Shown: in pieces, positions 28,795 to 37,287 of the stretch
How the letters are laid out: each line of letters opens with the position of its first letter
How positions within the stretch are numbered: the stretch's first letter is position 1
DNA from: Marinobacter confluentis
GTDB lineage: Bacteria; Pseudomonadota; Gammaproteobacteria; Pseudomonadales; Oleiphilaceae
Direction of reading: 5' to 3'
NCBI RefSeq assembly: GCF_004785685.1
Contig: NZ_SRPF01000002.1
Span: forward strand, 434,001 to 498,000
Length of the DNA stretch: 64,000 nt
Program-made: the position numbers and the translations under genes
The notes under the pieces: generated by a model
Told to the model about the DNA's origin: nothing
The model's database searches: none
Seen by the model: the letters and a program-made list of their open reading frames with translations, nothing else

Positions 28795-29991
28795 TCACCC
28801 CACCACTTTCTGTTCACGCAGCCGGGCAATGCGCTCGCTGCTGTAACCCATCGCTTTGAGCACTTCTTCAGTGTGCTGGCCCAGCAGCGGGGGCGGTGTG
28901 TAAGAATCCGAGGCGTCTTTGCTCAGCTTGATGGGATTACCGGGCGCCTTGACGAAGCCCCCATCCGCCTGGGGAATATCCACCACCATCTTTCTGAACA
29001 GCACCTGGGGATCGGTCAGGGCATCGGAGAATTTATTGACTGGCGCGCAGGGGATACGGGCGCTTGAAAGCAGCCTCACCCAGTGCTCAGTGGTGTTGGT
29101 TTCAAGCAGATCGGTGAGAATGCCGTTGATCTTGTGCTTGTCGGCAAAACGGCCTGGCTGGGTTTTGTACTTCGGGTCTCTAAGGTCGTCGATACCAAGC
29201 AGCTCAACGAGGTTTTCCCAGAAGCTGTCAAAGATCACGGCGATGATTACGAAGCCATCACTGGTGCGATAAGCGTCGTAGGGCACATGAACAAAGTGGG
29301 CGTTGCCAATGGGCGATGGGTTTTCGCCACTGAGGAAATACATGGTGGCCATGTAGTTCAGCATGCTGACCTGGCAGTCCAGCATGGAAATATCCACATG
29401 CTGGCCGTAGCCATTGGCAGCACGGGAATGCAGGGCTGCCAGAATGCCCATCACCGCAAACATGCCACCACCCAGGTCACCGATGGGAATCCCTGCACGG
29501 GCGGGATGGTTCTCGTCGTGGCCGGTAATGGACATACCGCCGCCGATACCCTGTACCACCTGATCGAACGCGGGTCGCAGGTAGTTGGGACCGTCCTGGC
29601 CAAAACCCGTGACCGAGCAGGTGATGATTTTGGGATTCACTTCCGACAGATGATCATGGCCAATCTTCAGCTTGGTGGGCACACCCGCAGAAAAATTGTC
29701 GATAACCACATCGGATTCTTTAACCAGATCATAGAAAGTCTGAAGCCCTTCCTCAGATTTCAGATCAATACAGATGCTCTTCTTGTTGCGGTTGAGGGTA
29801 ATAAAATAGGCACCCTGGCCGTTGTAGGAATTCTTCGGATCCTTCGCCAGCAGGCTGCGTGTGCCCTCGCCTTTCAATGGCTCGACCTTGATGGAGTCCG
29901 CACCGAGGTCGGCAAGAATCATTCCTGCGTAGGGGCCTGAGAGCATGTGCGTCAGATCAATGATCCGCACGCCTTCCAGTGGTTTCGTCAT
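28795..29991 (-). CDS. CaiB/BaiF (family III) CoA-transferase
   Basis: 398 aa. The family III fold is recognised by GVRIIDLTHMLSGPYAGMILADLGADSIKVE at the N-terminus (split across the usual loop), NRNKKSICIDLKSEEG, and GQHVDISMLDCQ, which contains the catalytic Asp that forms the acyl anhydride. Such enzymes move CoA between carboxylic acids such as oxalate, carnitine, succinate/citramalate or itaconate. It is the first gene of the 13-gene run, about 55-60 nt downstream of the predicted transcription start from a sigma54 promoter. The ribosome-binding site is weak. Its substrate is probably the hydroxy-diacid that the next gene product cleaves. Confidence 0.9.
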   Translation of the reverse strand: MTKPLEGVRIIDLTHMLSGPYAGMILADLGADSIKVEPLKGEGTRSLLAKDPKNSYNGQGAYFITLNRNKKSICIDLKSEEGLQTFYDLVKESDVVIDNFSAGVPTKLKIGHDHLSEVNPKIITCSVTGFGQDGPNYLRPAFDQVVQGIGGGMSITGHDENHPARAGIPIGDLGGGMFAVMGILAALHSRAANGYGQHVDISMLDCQVSMLNYMATMYFLSGENPSPIGNAHFVHVPYDAYRTSDGFVIIAVIFDSFWENLVELLGIDDLRDPKYKTQPGRFADKHKINGILTDLLETNTTEHWVRLLSSARIPCAPVNKFSDALTDPQVLFRKMVVDIPQADGGFVKAPGNPIKLSKDASDSYTPPPLLGQHTEEVLKAMGYSSERIARLREQKVVG

Positions 29992-30058
29992 AATCAGTCA
30001 GCACGCAATTGATGGTGAAAGGATTACCCGATTCAAAGGGTCGCTTTACACCGTCATC

Positions 30059-30073
30059 GCAAAGGGGGTGCCA
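30059..30073 (-). promoter_or_regulatory. Sigma54 (-24/-12) promoter of the 13-gene operon
   Basis: On the minus strand the sequence reads TGGCAC-CCCCT-TTGC, an exact match to the sigma54 consensus TGGCAC-N5-TTGC, with GG and GC 12 bp apart. Transcription would start near 30047, about 56 nt before the CoA-transferase start at 29991. The operon ends in a sigma54 activator gene, so the promoter and its regulator are encoded together. Confidence 0.85.
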
Positions 30074-30174
30074 ACTTGTACAAAAAAACGATAGTTATCG
30101 ATAAGACACTGAAAAGTAGGTGTTAATACGTAATCGGGGAGGGCTGCCGATGGTTCAATCGCAGGGTTAACTTT

Positions 30175-30209
30175 ATTTCATTATGAAATTTTTATTTCAG
30201 ATCTGAAAT
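30175..30209 (-). promoter_or_regulatory. Two tandem palindromes, likely upstream activating sites
   Basis: ATTTCATTATGAAAT (30175-30189) and ATTTCAGATCTGAAAT (30194-30209) are perfect palindromes sharing the half-sites ATTTCA and TGAAAT. Their centres are about 19.5 bp apart, roughly two helical turns. They lie about 130-160 bp upstream of the predicted sigma54 transcription start, the normal position for an enhancer-binding protein. An A-tract and TTATCGATAA (30095-30104) lie between, where DNA bending could occur. The rest of the gap to 30305 shows no gene. Confidence 0.7.
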
Positions 30210-30305
30210 GATTATTGCAGATACCGCTATCAGCGAAGAATTAGCGGCCACGGGCCGGGGACGACCTTGAGATCCGGCCGTAACCGGAATCTGAACCGCC
30301 TGTTT

Positions 30306-31559
30306 CTATAGCCCGGTAAAGGCAAAGTCCAGGTCGGGACGCACCCCTGACACTATGTCCGCCAGCGCCGCAGCCGAGCCGCAGGAATGCGTCCATCCCA
30401 GGGTGCCATGACCGGTGTTCAGAAACAGATTGGGGAATTTGCTTCTGCCAATGTAGGGTACATTGGAAGGTGTGGTCGGGCGTAAGCCTGCCCAGAACTC
30501 CGCCTGATCCCAATGGGCTGCGTCGGGCATCAACTCGGCCGTGCGCCGTACAATCGCTCGGCAGCGGGTCAGGTTCAGCTTGCGGCTGTAACCGTTCAGT
30601 TCGGCCGTGCCGGCAACCCGGATTCGGTCTCCCAGCCGGGAAAACACAAGCTTATACTCGTCATCGGTCAGGCTGACCCGGTAGGCCGCCTCTTCGTTTT
30701 TCACCGGCACGGTGATGGAATAGCCTTTGGCCGGGTAGATATTCAGAAACACGCCGATTTTGCGAGCCAGAATGGCGCTGTAGCTGCCAAGACTCAGTAC
30801 ATAGTTGTCAGCCCTCAGGGTCTGGTGCTGCCCATCATGGATCACATTGACCCCAAGAATCCGCCCAGATGCCTTTTCCAGGCCGACGACGTCGGTGCCA
30901 TACAGAAACCGGACACCGGCCTCCTCGGCCTTCTTCGCCAGCGACTGGGTGAATTTCCGGGCGTCGCCGGACTCGTCATCGCCAGTGTAGGTGGCTCCGG
31001 TGATGCGATGACGGACTGGGGACAATGCCGGCTCCAGCTCAACTGCGCGGCGGGCGTCAATCACCTGCCGGTCGCAGCCCAGTTCCCGCATGATCCTTGC
31101 AGGCTCCTGGGCGGCATCGAATTCTTTCTGGCTGGTATAAAAGTGGAGAATGCCCTTTTCAAGGTGGTCGTAATTCAGGCCCAGGTCTTTGCGCAGTGTC
31201 TGAAGGCAGCTTCGGCTGTAGGTGCCCAGATTCACCATCTGGCGGATGTTGTAGGCGGCACGGGCGGAAGTGCATTCCCTCAGAAAAGACGCGGCCCAGC
31301 GCCATTGCGCAGGGTCCATTCGGGGCCGGAACAGCAGGGGCGCATCCGGCCTGATCATCCATTTGAGCACCTTCATTGGTGCAGACGGACCCGCCCAGGG
31401 CTCGGCATGGGATACCGATATCTGGCCACCATTGGCAAAGCTGGTTTCTGTGCCGGCCTTGCGCTGTCTTTCAACAACCGTAACGTCATATCCTTTCTGG
31501 CGCAGGTACCAGGCCGATGTAACACCGACAACGCCCGCACCCAGCACTATGACGTGCAT
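30306..31559 (-). CDS. dadA: D-amino acid dehydrogenase (small subunit)
   Basis: 417 aa, a FAD-dependent oxidoreductase of the DadA family that deaminates D-amino acids (chiefly D-alanine) and passes electrons to the respiratory chain. The N-terminal FAD motif is VIVLGAGVVGVTSAWYLR; ETSFANGGQISVSHAEPWA is a strong DadA mark, and the C-terminus has GLRPTTPSNVPYIGRS and TGHGTLGWTHSCGS. The start has GAGGAGG 8 bp upstream. No alanine racemase (dadX) or Lrp gene is next to it, unlike many dad loci. It is the 3' gene of a six-gene minus-strand series. Confidence 0.92.
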   Translation of the reverse strand: MHVIVLGAGVVGVTSAWYLRQKGYDVTVVERQRKAGTETSFANGGQISVSHAEPWAGPSAPMKVLKWMIRPDAPLLFRPRMDPAQWRWAASFLRECTSARAAYNIRQMVNLGTYSRSCLQTLRKDLGLNYDHLEKGILHFYTSQKEFDAAQEPARIMRELGCDRQVIDARRAVELEPALSPVRHRITGATYTGDDESGDARKFTQSLAKKAEEAGVRFLYGTDVVGLEKASGRILGVNVIHDGQHQTLRADNYVLSLGSYSAILARKIGVFLNIYPAKGYSITVPVKNEEAAYRVSLTDDEYKLVFSRLGDRIRVAGTAELNGYSRKLNLTRCRAIVRRTAELMPDAAHWDQAEFWAGLRPTTPSNVPYIGRSKFPNLFLNTGHGTLGWTHSCGSAAALADIVSGVRPDLDFAFTGL

Positions 31560-31592
31560 TCACTACCTCCTCGCTGCAGGAATTTCAAAATG

Positions 31593-31949
31593 TCAGCCGC
31601 CGGCGCGCTTGACCGTCCAGCCTTTTTCTTTCAGAAGCGGCACCAGGGTGTCGCGCTGGTCGCCCTGTATTTCAACCACGCCCTCTTTCACCGTGCCGCC
31701 AACGCCGCAGCGGGCCTTGAGCAGCTTTGCATAAGCCTTGAGCTCAGCGCCGGCCAGCGGAATACCGGTGATCAGTGTTACCCCTTTGCCCTTGCGCCCC
31801 TTGGTTTCACGGCTGACCCTGACCACGCCGTCACCAGACGGCGCCTGAGCATCGCCGCAGCGGCATTCGGCCACTGGTTCTCTACAATCAGGGCACATTC
31901 GTCCCTGTTCGGTGGAAAAGACCAGCCCGCCGCCAGAGTTTTTCTTCAT
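31593..31949 (-). CDS. yciH: SUI1/YciH-family translation initiation factor-like protein
   Basis: 118 aa. The C-terminal two thirds is the SUI1/eIF1 fold (GVTLITGIP, KLLKARCGVGGTVKEGVVEIQGDQ). The N-terminal part has four cysteines (MCPDCREPVAECRC) that may bind zinc. Bacterial YciH is thought to influence start-codon fidelity. Two ATGs three codons apart are possible; I chose the one at 31949, where AGG is 9 bp away, but 31958 cannot be ruled out. Confidence 0.88.
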   Translation of the reverse strand: MKKNSGGGLVFSTEQGRMCPDCREPVAECRCGDAQAPSGDGVVRVSRETKGRKGKGVTLITGIPLAGAELKAYAKLLKARCGVGGTVKEGVVEIQGDQRDTLVPLLKEKGWTVKRAGG

Positions 31950-31978
31950 TACATCCAACCTTTCAACACGTTACCTGT

Positions 31979-32515
31979 TCAAACCCCGGGTGGATATTTC
32001 TCGAACATGTCTGTGACGATCTCATCGATCAGCTCCTGCCGGGATTCAGAGGACTGGCTTTCGTTCAGGTAGCGTCGGCTGGCAGCACGCCAGACCACCT
32101 GCTTGTTCTGGGAATCGACCAGCTCAACCACCAACTTGCCCTCTTCTACTTTCTCGATCGGCGGCGGTGCCGAAATTCCCCAGCCAAAGTTGCCACTGCC
32201 GAATCCCAGACCGAAACCAAAGCCCGAGCCAACACGTTCGAGTCGCTCTTCGGTAACGATCCGCCAGGTCACCAACAGGTCAGCCTCACCAGCTGCCCGT
32301 TGTTCAAGGTTCTCGCGCTCCATCTCCCGCTCAATGGCGGTGCGAATCCTGGCGCCGTCCAGGGAAACGTAGGCGTCTTCACCGTCTTTGGTGGGCGCAA
32401 AATTCCAGGAGCTGTAATCACTGAATGCGGCCCCTGAATCGTAATCCGTAACCACATTGCTGGCGCAGCCGGTTATGGCCACCGCAAACATCGATATCAA
32501 TAACAACCTGATCAT
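31979..32515 (-). CDS. DUF4136 lipoprotein
   Basis: 178 aa. The signal MIRLLLISMFAVAITGCASN has an ITGC lipobox, so the mature protein begins at Cys17. The domain matches DUF4136 (YDSGAAFSDYSSWNF, GLGFGSGNFGWGIS, and KLVVELVDSQNKQVVWRA near the C-terminus). The function of the family is unknown. The start overlaps the stop of the YigZ gene as ATGA and also has AGGAG in front. Confidence 0.88.
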   Translation of the reverse strand: MIRLLLISMFAVAITGCASNVVTDYDSGAAFSDYSSWNFAPTKDGEDAYVSLDGARIRTAIEREMERENLEQRAAGEADLLVTWRIVTEERLERVGSGFGFGLGFGSGNFGWGISAPPPIEKVEEGKLVVELVDSQNKQVVWRAASRRYLNESQSSESRQELIDEIVTDMFEKYPPGV

Positions 32516-33159
32516 TCGGTCACTCCTGTGTGTTGGCTTTCGGTCAGAATATTCAGCCCTCGCGCATTGCAAAATTCGATTAACCCGTCACGTTTTTCCT
32601 GCGGCAACTCCATCGTTACCTTTACTGTGGCTCCGTAATCCACGTTTTCAATCACAGCATCGTTAGATTCACACCAGTGCCGAAGGGGCTGTTCGTCTGC
32701 AAAGCCAATGTTCACCCGAACCTCTTCCAGCGGTTTCTGAACAACTCGCTCAACCTCCGAAAGCACGCTTTCAGCCGCGCCGGCATAAGCCCTGACCAGG
32801 CCGCCAGCACCCAGTTTCACGCCACCGAAATAGCGGATGACCATAACCAGCACATCGCCCATATCCTTGTGCTGAATCACCCCAAGGATAGGCTTACCTG
32901 CGGTACCGGAAGGTTCGCCGTCATCGTTCATGGCGGCTTCCGCAGCCGCACCAGGCTGTCCGATTTGATAGGCCCAGCAGATATGTCGGGCGTCCGGGTG
33001 GTCCGCGCGGGCTTCGGCCAGCCAGGCCTTGACCTGTTCACGGTTAGAAACCGGGACAACCCGGGCAATGAACCGACTCTTTTTAATCTCGGTTTCCCGC
33101 TCCAGAAGCCCGGCGGGTACCGGGTAGTCAACCGCCATTGTCCTATCCCGCTCAGACAT
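32512..33159 (-). CDS. YigZ/IMPACT-family (UPF0029) protein
   Basis: 215 aa. The N-terminal UPF0029 domain is clear: EIKKSRFIARVVPV, NDDGEPSGTAGKPIL and VMVIRYFGGVKLGAGGLVRAY. A ferredoxin-like C-terminal domain follows. Homologues include E. coli YigZ and eukaryotic IMPACT; a general role in translation control is suggested but unsettled. The ATG at 33159 overlaps the kinase stop by one base (TGATG). A start at 33138 with GGGA upstream is also possible. Confidence 0.88.
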   Translation of the reverse strand: MSERDRTMAVDYPVPAGLLERETEIKKSRFIARVVPVSNREQVKAWLAEARADHPDARHICWAYQIGQPGAAAEAAMNDDGEPSGTAGKPILGVIQHKDMGDVLVMVIRYFGGVKLGAGGLVRAYAGAAESVLSEVERVVQKPLEEVRVNIGFADEQPLRHWCESNDAVIENVDYGATVKVTMELPQEKRDGLIEFCNARGLNILTESQHTGVTE

Positions 33160-34484
33160 CACACGTTCCGGGTGAATACCGGCAGGCTCAGGCGCACTAC
33201 AAGCCCGGTCCGATCACCGTTGAATGCTTCAATTTCCCCATCATGCAGGCCAAGGATATCCCGGGCAATAGCCAACCCCAGCCCCCAGCCTTTGCCACCC
33301 CGGGATTTGTCGGCCCGGTAGAAGGGTTCGAACAGATGGCCCAGTGCGCTGCTCGGCACACCCGGCCCTTCATCGGTAATGTCCACCACCAGGCGCTGGC
33401 CAACGGTTTTAAGACCAAGTGAAACCGGGTTACCCGGCGGCGTATGGTCCAGGGCATTCTGCAGCACGTTATCGAAGGCCCGCTGCAACAGATTGGGGTC
33501 GCCCAGAACCAGAGTACGCTCTGAATCGGGCATTACCGTCAACCTGCAATCGATACCCCGGTGCTCGGCATAGTCCGCTGCATCCGCCAGTACACGATTC
33601 AATACGTGCAGCAACTGCACTGGTTCACGCTGTATATCGCCACCCTGCTCAGACACGCTATACAGGGTCAGAATCTGGGTCGTCATGGCATCCAGACGTT
33701 CATTCTGGCGAAGGATAGACGCCATCATTTCATCATCGGCACTGGCGTCACTCGCCAGTTCAATAGCCACGCGCTGGCGCGCCAGGGGCGTTCTCAGGTC
33801 GTGCGAGATATCCCGCATCAAGTGCTTCTGGCGCTCCAGCAGATAGCAAAGCCGCTCGGTCATGCCATTGAACGCGGTGGCCATGGCGCCGATTTCGTCA
33901 CGGCGGGACGCAATTTTCCGGCTGACCCGAAGGTCGATATGGCCGCCGGCAATCTCACGGGCGGTGGATTCCATATGCTTCAGCGGGCGCGCAACCCGGC
34001 GCGCTACCCACCAGCAGGCCAGGGTGATAATCACAAACGCCAGCAGCACTTCCATCCAGCGATACAGCCGCGCATCCACCCAGCCTTCTGCACCCTTGCG
34101 CGGCCAGGCCACCAACTGGTAGTCATCCGCCACCGGGATGACCGCGGGCCTCAGGGAATACCAGCCACTGGACTCCAGCCGCTCGCGGATCACCTGGGGC
34201 AACTCTTCATCATTCTGGTCGACTTCGATCAGCCTCAGGTGCAGGTCCAGCCGCTGGCCTTCGGATTTCAGATAACGCCAGAGACTGCCACCATCGTCGT
34301 CCCGGCGAAACGCCAGCGCCTGCATCGCCACATCCCGCAAACCGGCCTGGCGTTCGATGGCGGCCCGCTCGCGATCCTGCAGCGCGTGGGTTGCCATGTT
34401 CCCCGCAACCAGGGTGATCGCCATGGCCATCCAGATCGAGATAAACACACGCCAGAACAGCGTGACTCTGAGCCTCGGCATCAT
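33159..34484 (-). CDS. Sensor histidine kinase, CpxA-like
   Basis: 441 aa inner-membrane kinase. Transmembrane helices at about 10-30 and 143-162 flank a short periplasmic sensor. A HAMP domain follows (to about 215), then the H-box LMRDISHDLRTPLAR with the phosphorylated His at 228, an N-box NVLQNALDHT, and ATP-lid motifs DEGPGVP and GKGWGLGLAIAR. The order and motifs resemble CpxA/RstB-type OmpR-partner kinases. Its start overlaps the response-regulator stop (ATGA). The signal is unknown; CpxA relatives sense envelope stress. Confidence 0.9.
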   Translation of the reverse strand: MMPRLRVTLFWRVFISIWMAMAITLVAGNMATHALQDRERAAIERQAGLRDVAMQALAFRRDDDGGSLWRYLKSEGQRLDLHLRLIEVDQNDEELPQVIRERLESSGWYSLRPAVIPVADDYQLVAWPRKGAEGWVDARLYRWMEVLLAFVIITLACWWVARRVARPLKHMESTAREIAGGHIDLRVSRKIASRRDEIGAMATAFNGMTERLCYLLERQKHLMRDISHDLRTPLARQRVAIELASDASADDEMMASILRQNERLDAMTTQILTLYSVSEQGGDIQREPVQLLHVLNRVLADAADYAEHRGIDCRLTVMPDSERTLVLGDPNLLQRAFDNVLQNALDHTPPGNPVSLGLKTVGQRLVVDITDEGPGVPSSALGHLFEPFYRADKSRGGKGWGLGLAIARDILGLHDGEIEAFNGDRTGLVVRLSLPVFTRNV

Positions 34485-35167
34485 GCCGGCACCCGGTAGC
34501 TGTAGCCCAACCCTCTCACCGTTTCGATTCGCGGCGGGTCATCGTTACCCAGTTTCTTGCGAAGGTTACTGATGTGCATGTCCAGGGTCCGGTCATAGGC
34601 CTCAAGCCGCCGGCCCAGGGCCCACTGCATCAGATCGGTTTTGCGAACAACACTGCCAGCATGGGCCAGTAACACCTGCAGCACTTCGTATTCGGTGGCG
34701 GTCAGGTCCATGGCGGTGTCGTTCTGGTAGATTCGGCGCTGTACCGGCTCTACTCGAAGGTCGCCATAGAGTCTGGTTTCATCCACACCCACTTCCTGAT
34801 CCCAGGCGATTCGCCTCAGCAAGGCCTGCAACCGGGCAATAAGCTCACGCGGGTTACAGGGTTTGGGAATGTAATCGTCGGCGCCCACTTCGAACCCGAC
34901 GATACGATCGGTTTCATCGCCCCGGGCGGTAAGCAGCACCACCGGCAGATGGGTTTTCGCCCGTATCTGGCGCAGTACGTCCAGGCCGCTGATATCAGGC
35001 AGCATGATATCCAGCACCACGATGTCGCAATCCTGGCCCATGGCCAGAGACAGGCCGTCATTACCGTTGGCTGCCTCGCGCACGGTAAAGCCCTGATTGG
35101 TCAGATAACGTGCCAGCAGGGTGCGAAGCTCTTCATCATCTTCAACCAGCAAAACCCGGTTCTGCAT
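34481..35167 (-). CDS. OmpR-family response regulator, CpxR-like
   Basis: 228 aa. The receiver domain begins VLLVEDDEELRTLLARYL, with the phospho-acceptor Asp in IVVLDIMLPDISG, and the winged-helix DNA-binding domain contains the LTATEYEVLQVLLAHAG and DRTLDMHISNLRKKLG motifs. The start at 35167 has a strong AGGAGGAG site 6 bp upstream; a longer frame to 35242 lacks one. It is the first gene of a stack RR-HK-YigZ-DUF4136-YciH-DadA on the minus strand. Confidence 0.92.
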   Translation of the reverse strand: MQNRVLLVEDDEELRTLLARYLTNQGFTVREAANGNDGLSLAMGQDCDIVVLDIMLPDISGLDVLRQIRAKTHLPVVLLTARGDETDRIVGFEVGADDYIPKPCNPRELIARLQALLRRIAWDQEVGVDETRLYGDLRVEPVQRRIYQNDTAMDLTATEYEVLQVLLAHAGSVVRKTDLMQWALGRRLEAYDRTLDMHISNLRKKLGNDDPPRIETVRGLGYSYRVPA

Positions 35168-35350
35168 AAAACTCCTCCTGAAACCTGCCGGAAGTTTATC
35201 ATGCCCTGAAAATCCGCTGCCCGGCCGGTCCTGTTTTTGCAAAACCTTTACACGGAGGCCGTCTTTTTGGCACTGCGAGACTCACAGGCAGTGATCATTC
35301 GCCGGGTTCTGGCGTATGGTATCGATACAGCAAGAGGAGCCAGACCCCAG

Positions 35351-36520
35351 ATGCCCGTTCCGGAACACCAGCCACTGACCATTACGACCCGTGATTCCAT
35401 CGAAGGTATAGGTCAAGCCCAGTGGGAAGCACTGGCGGGCAAGGCCAATCCGTTCCTGAGATACGAATTCTTCGCGGCCCTGGAACAGTCGGGCTGCACC
35501 AGCGCGGAAACCGGGTGGCAGCCCCAACACCTGGTCATTCAGCACGGCGACGCGGTCGTTGGTGTGGCGCCCGCCTATCTGAAAACCCATTCCATGGGCG
35601 AATATGTTTTTGATTTTGCCTGGGCCGAGGCCTATCAGCGCCATGGCCTGCCTTACTATCCGAAACTGCTGGTCGCGGTGCCGTTTACCCCTTCCCGGGG
35701 GCCCCGACTGCTGATTGACCCTGCCGTCCGGGCCAGTCTTGAAACCGGCGATGTTCCCACCCTGCTGGATAACCTGATTGCCGATCTGGGGGTGCATTCC
35801 TGGCACCTGCTGTTTCCAGACGCCGCTGATCAGTCACTGTTGCACCAGGAAACAGAACTGCACCGGATTGGCTGCCAGTTCCACTGGAATAATAGAAGCT
35901 ACCAGGACTTCGAGGATTTTCTGACTGCCCTGACCTCTCGCAAACGCAAGGCTATCCGCAAAGAGCGCCGGCAGGTGGCAGAACAGGGAATCAGCTTCAG
36001 CCGTTTCCATGGCCGTGACATCTCCGACCGGGTGCTGTCGACGTTTTATGTGTTTTACCAGGCCACCTACCTGAAGCGTGGGCAGCGGCCTTATCTGAAC
36101 AAGGATTTTTTTGAGCAGGTCCGGGAGCGCCTGCCGGAACATCTGACCCTGATCATGGCCAGTCACCAGGGCAAAATGATCGCCGGCGCCCTGTTCATGT
36201 CAGGTGAAGATACACTCTATGGCCGTTACTGGGGCTGTCTGGATGAATATAACTTTCTGCACTTTGAAACCTGTTACTATCAGGGAATCGAGCTGGCCAT
36301 TGATCGGGGCCTGGCGCGCTTCGATGCAGGCGCGCAGGGCGAGCATAAACTGATCCGCGGGTTCGAGCCGGTTATCACACATTCCTGGCACGGCATAGTG
36401 CACCCCGGTTTCCAGGACGCCATTGCCAGATTTACCGAGGAAGAGGCGCGCCATGTCATGGCCTACGCCGAAGACGCACTGAACGCACTACCTTTCAGGC
36501 AGGCCGGCCCGGATCAGTAG
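35351..36520 (+). CDS. GNAT/FemAB-like acetyltransferase (DUF482-type, 'peptidogalycan biosynthesis' family)
   Basis: 389 aa. The family is recognised by NPFLRYEFFAALEQSGC near the N-terminus, AYLKTHSMGEYVFDF, and the C-terminal RGFEPVITHSWHGI; these are conserved in DUF482 proteins, which fold as tandem GNAT domains. The reaction is not established. The start at 35351 has AGAGGAG about 11 bp upstream; an upstream extension to 35237 would overlap the promoter of the response regulator. It is divergent from the two-component genes. Confidence 0.85.
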   Translation: MPVPEHQPLTITTRDSIEGIGQAQWEALAGKANPFLRYEFFAALEQSGCTSAETGWQPQHLVIQHGDAVVGVAPAYLKTHSMGEYVFDFAWAEAYQRHGLPYYPKLLVAVPFTPSRGPRLLIDPAVRASLETGDVPTLLDNLIADLGVHSWHLLFPDAADQSLLHQETELHRIGCQFHWNNRSYQDFEDFLTALTSRKRKAIRKERRQVAEQGISFSRFHGRDISDRVLSTFYVFYQATYLKRGQRPYLNKDFFEQVRERLPEHLTLIMASHQGKMIAGALFMSGEDTLYGRYWGCLDEYNFLHFETCYYQGIELAIDRGLARFDAGAQGEHKLIRGFEPVITHSWHGIVHPGFQDAIARFTEEEARHVMAYAEDALNALPFRQAGPDQ

Positions 36521-36561
36521 CAGCGTCAGGCGCCTACTGACACACAACGGAGCGGGCATCC

Positions 36562-37233
36562 ATGGAAACGGACTATCTTTTCAACCTTCTGAACGACAAC
36601 CCCCTTCTCCTGCTGATCGCCGTCACTGCGCTGGCCGTGGCTATTTACGCTGTCATCTCAGGCAGTCTGGCCCGGCGCAAAATGGCCGAGCAGAACAACG
36701 TCGTAAAATACCGGGTAGACAGCCTGTGGAAAGACATCAATGCCTGGCAGGCCTCCCAGTTCAGCAGCCCCGTTACGGCAAACCATCAGGATGCCAATGC
36801 CGGCGAACGCTACGCAACGGAAAAATCAGCCTACGACGCTATCTGGCCACTGGTGTGGTCACTGCATGACAAACTGGGCATGTTTCTACGGGCCGTTGAA
36901 TCCGACGACAACACCGGCGAACTCCGTCTGGAAGCCCGGAATGCGGCGCTGGAAGCCCGGAAGGTACTGAATCGCGTTCGACCTTTCTGCCACGCCGACA
37001 TCGACGAACTCGTCACCCAGTTGATCGACAACCACATAAAAGCGCATCTGGCCGCATGCCATCTGATGGATCTGCGCAAAGATTCCCTGGCTTCCAGCTC
37101 GAGCCACGAAATGGCCGTGCAGAAGGAGAAATTCCACATGCTTTACGATGGCCAGGCCAAGGAAATGCTGAACCAGCTGGTGACGCTGATCAGGCGCAGG
37201 ATGCTCAGCCAGGGAACTTCGGCGGGCGGATGA
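36562..37233 (+). CDS. Membrane-anchored hypothetical protein
   Basis: 223 aa, no family recognised. Residues 14-34 form one hydrophobic helix (LLLLIAVTALAVAIYAV). The rest is soluble, mainly helical and charged, with possible coiled-coil stretches (ARNAALEARKVLNRV; MAVQKEKFHMLYDGQAKEML). The layout suggests a single-pass inner-membrane protein with a large cytoplasmic helical domain. It follows the acetyltransferase-like gene by 41 bp. Confidence 0.65.
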   Translation: METDYLFNLLNDNPLLLLIAVTALAVAIYAVISGSLARRKMAEQNNVVKYRVDSLWKDINAWQASQFSSPVTANHQDANAGERYATEKSAYDAIWPLVWSLHDKLGMFLRAVESDDNTGELRLEARNAALEARKVLNRVRPFCHADIDELVTQLIDNHIKAHLAACHLMDLRKDSLASSSSHEMAVQKEKFHMLYDGQAKEMLNQLVTLIRRRMLSQGTSAGG

Positions 37234-37287
37234 ACTCTATGGGTTCCGTATCGTAAATTGAACGACTTCCTCTGACTTCGGATACCC

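Noticed and set aside
30513-32072. A 519-codon open frame on the plus strand
   Set aside because: Antisense to dadA and yciH, which have clear motifs; no domain is seen in the plus frame.
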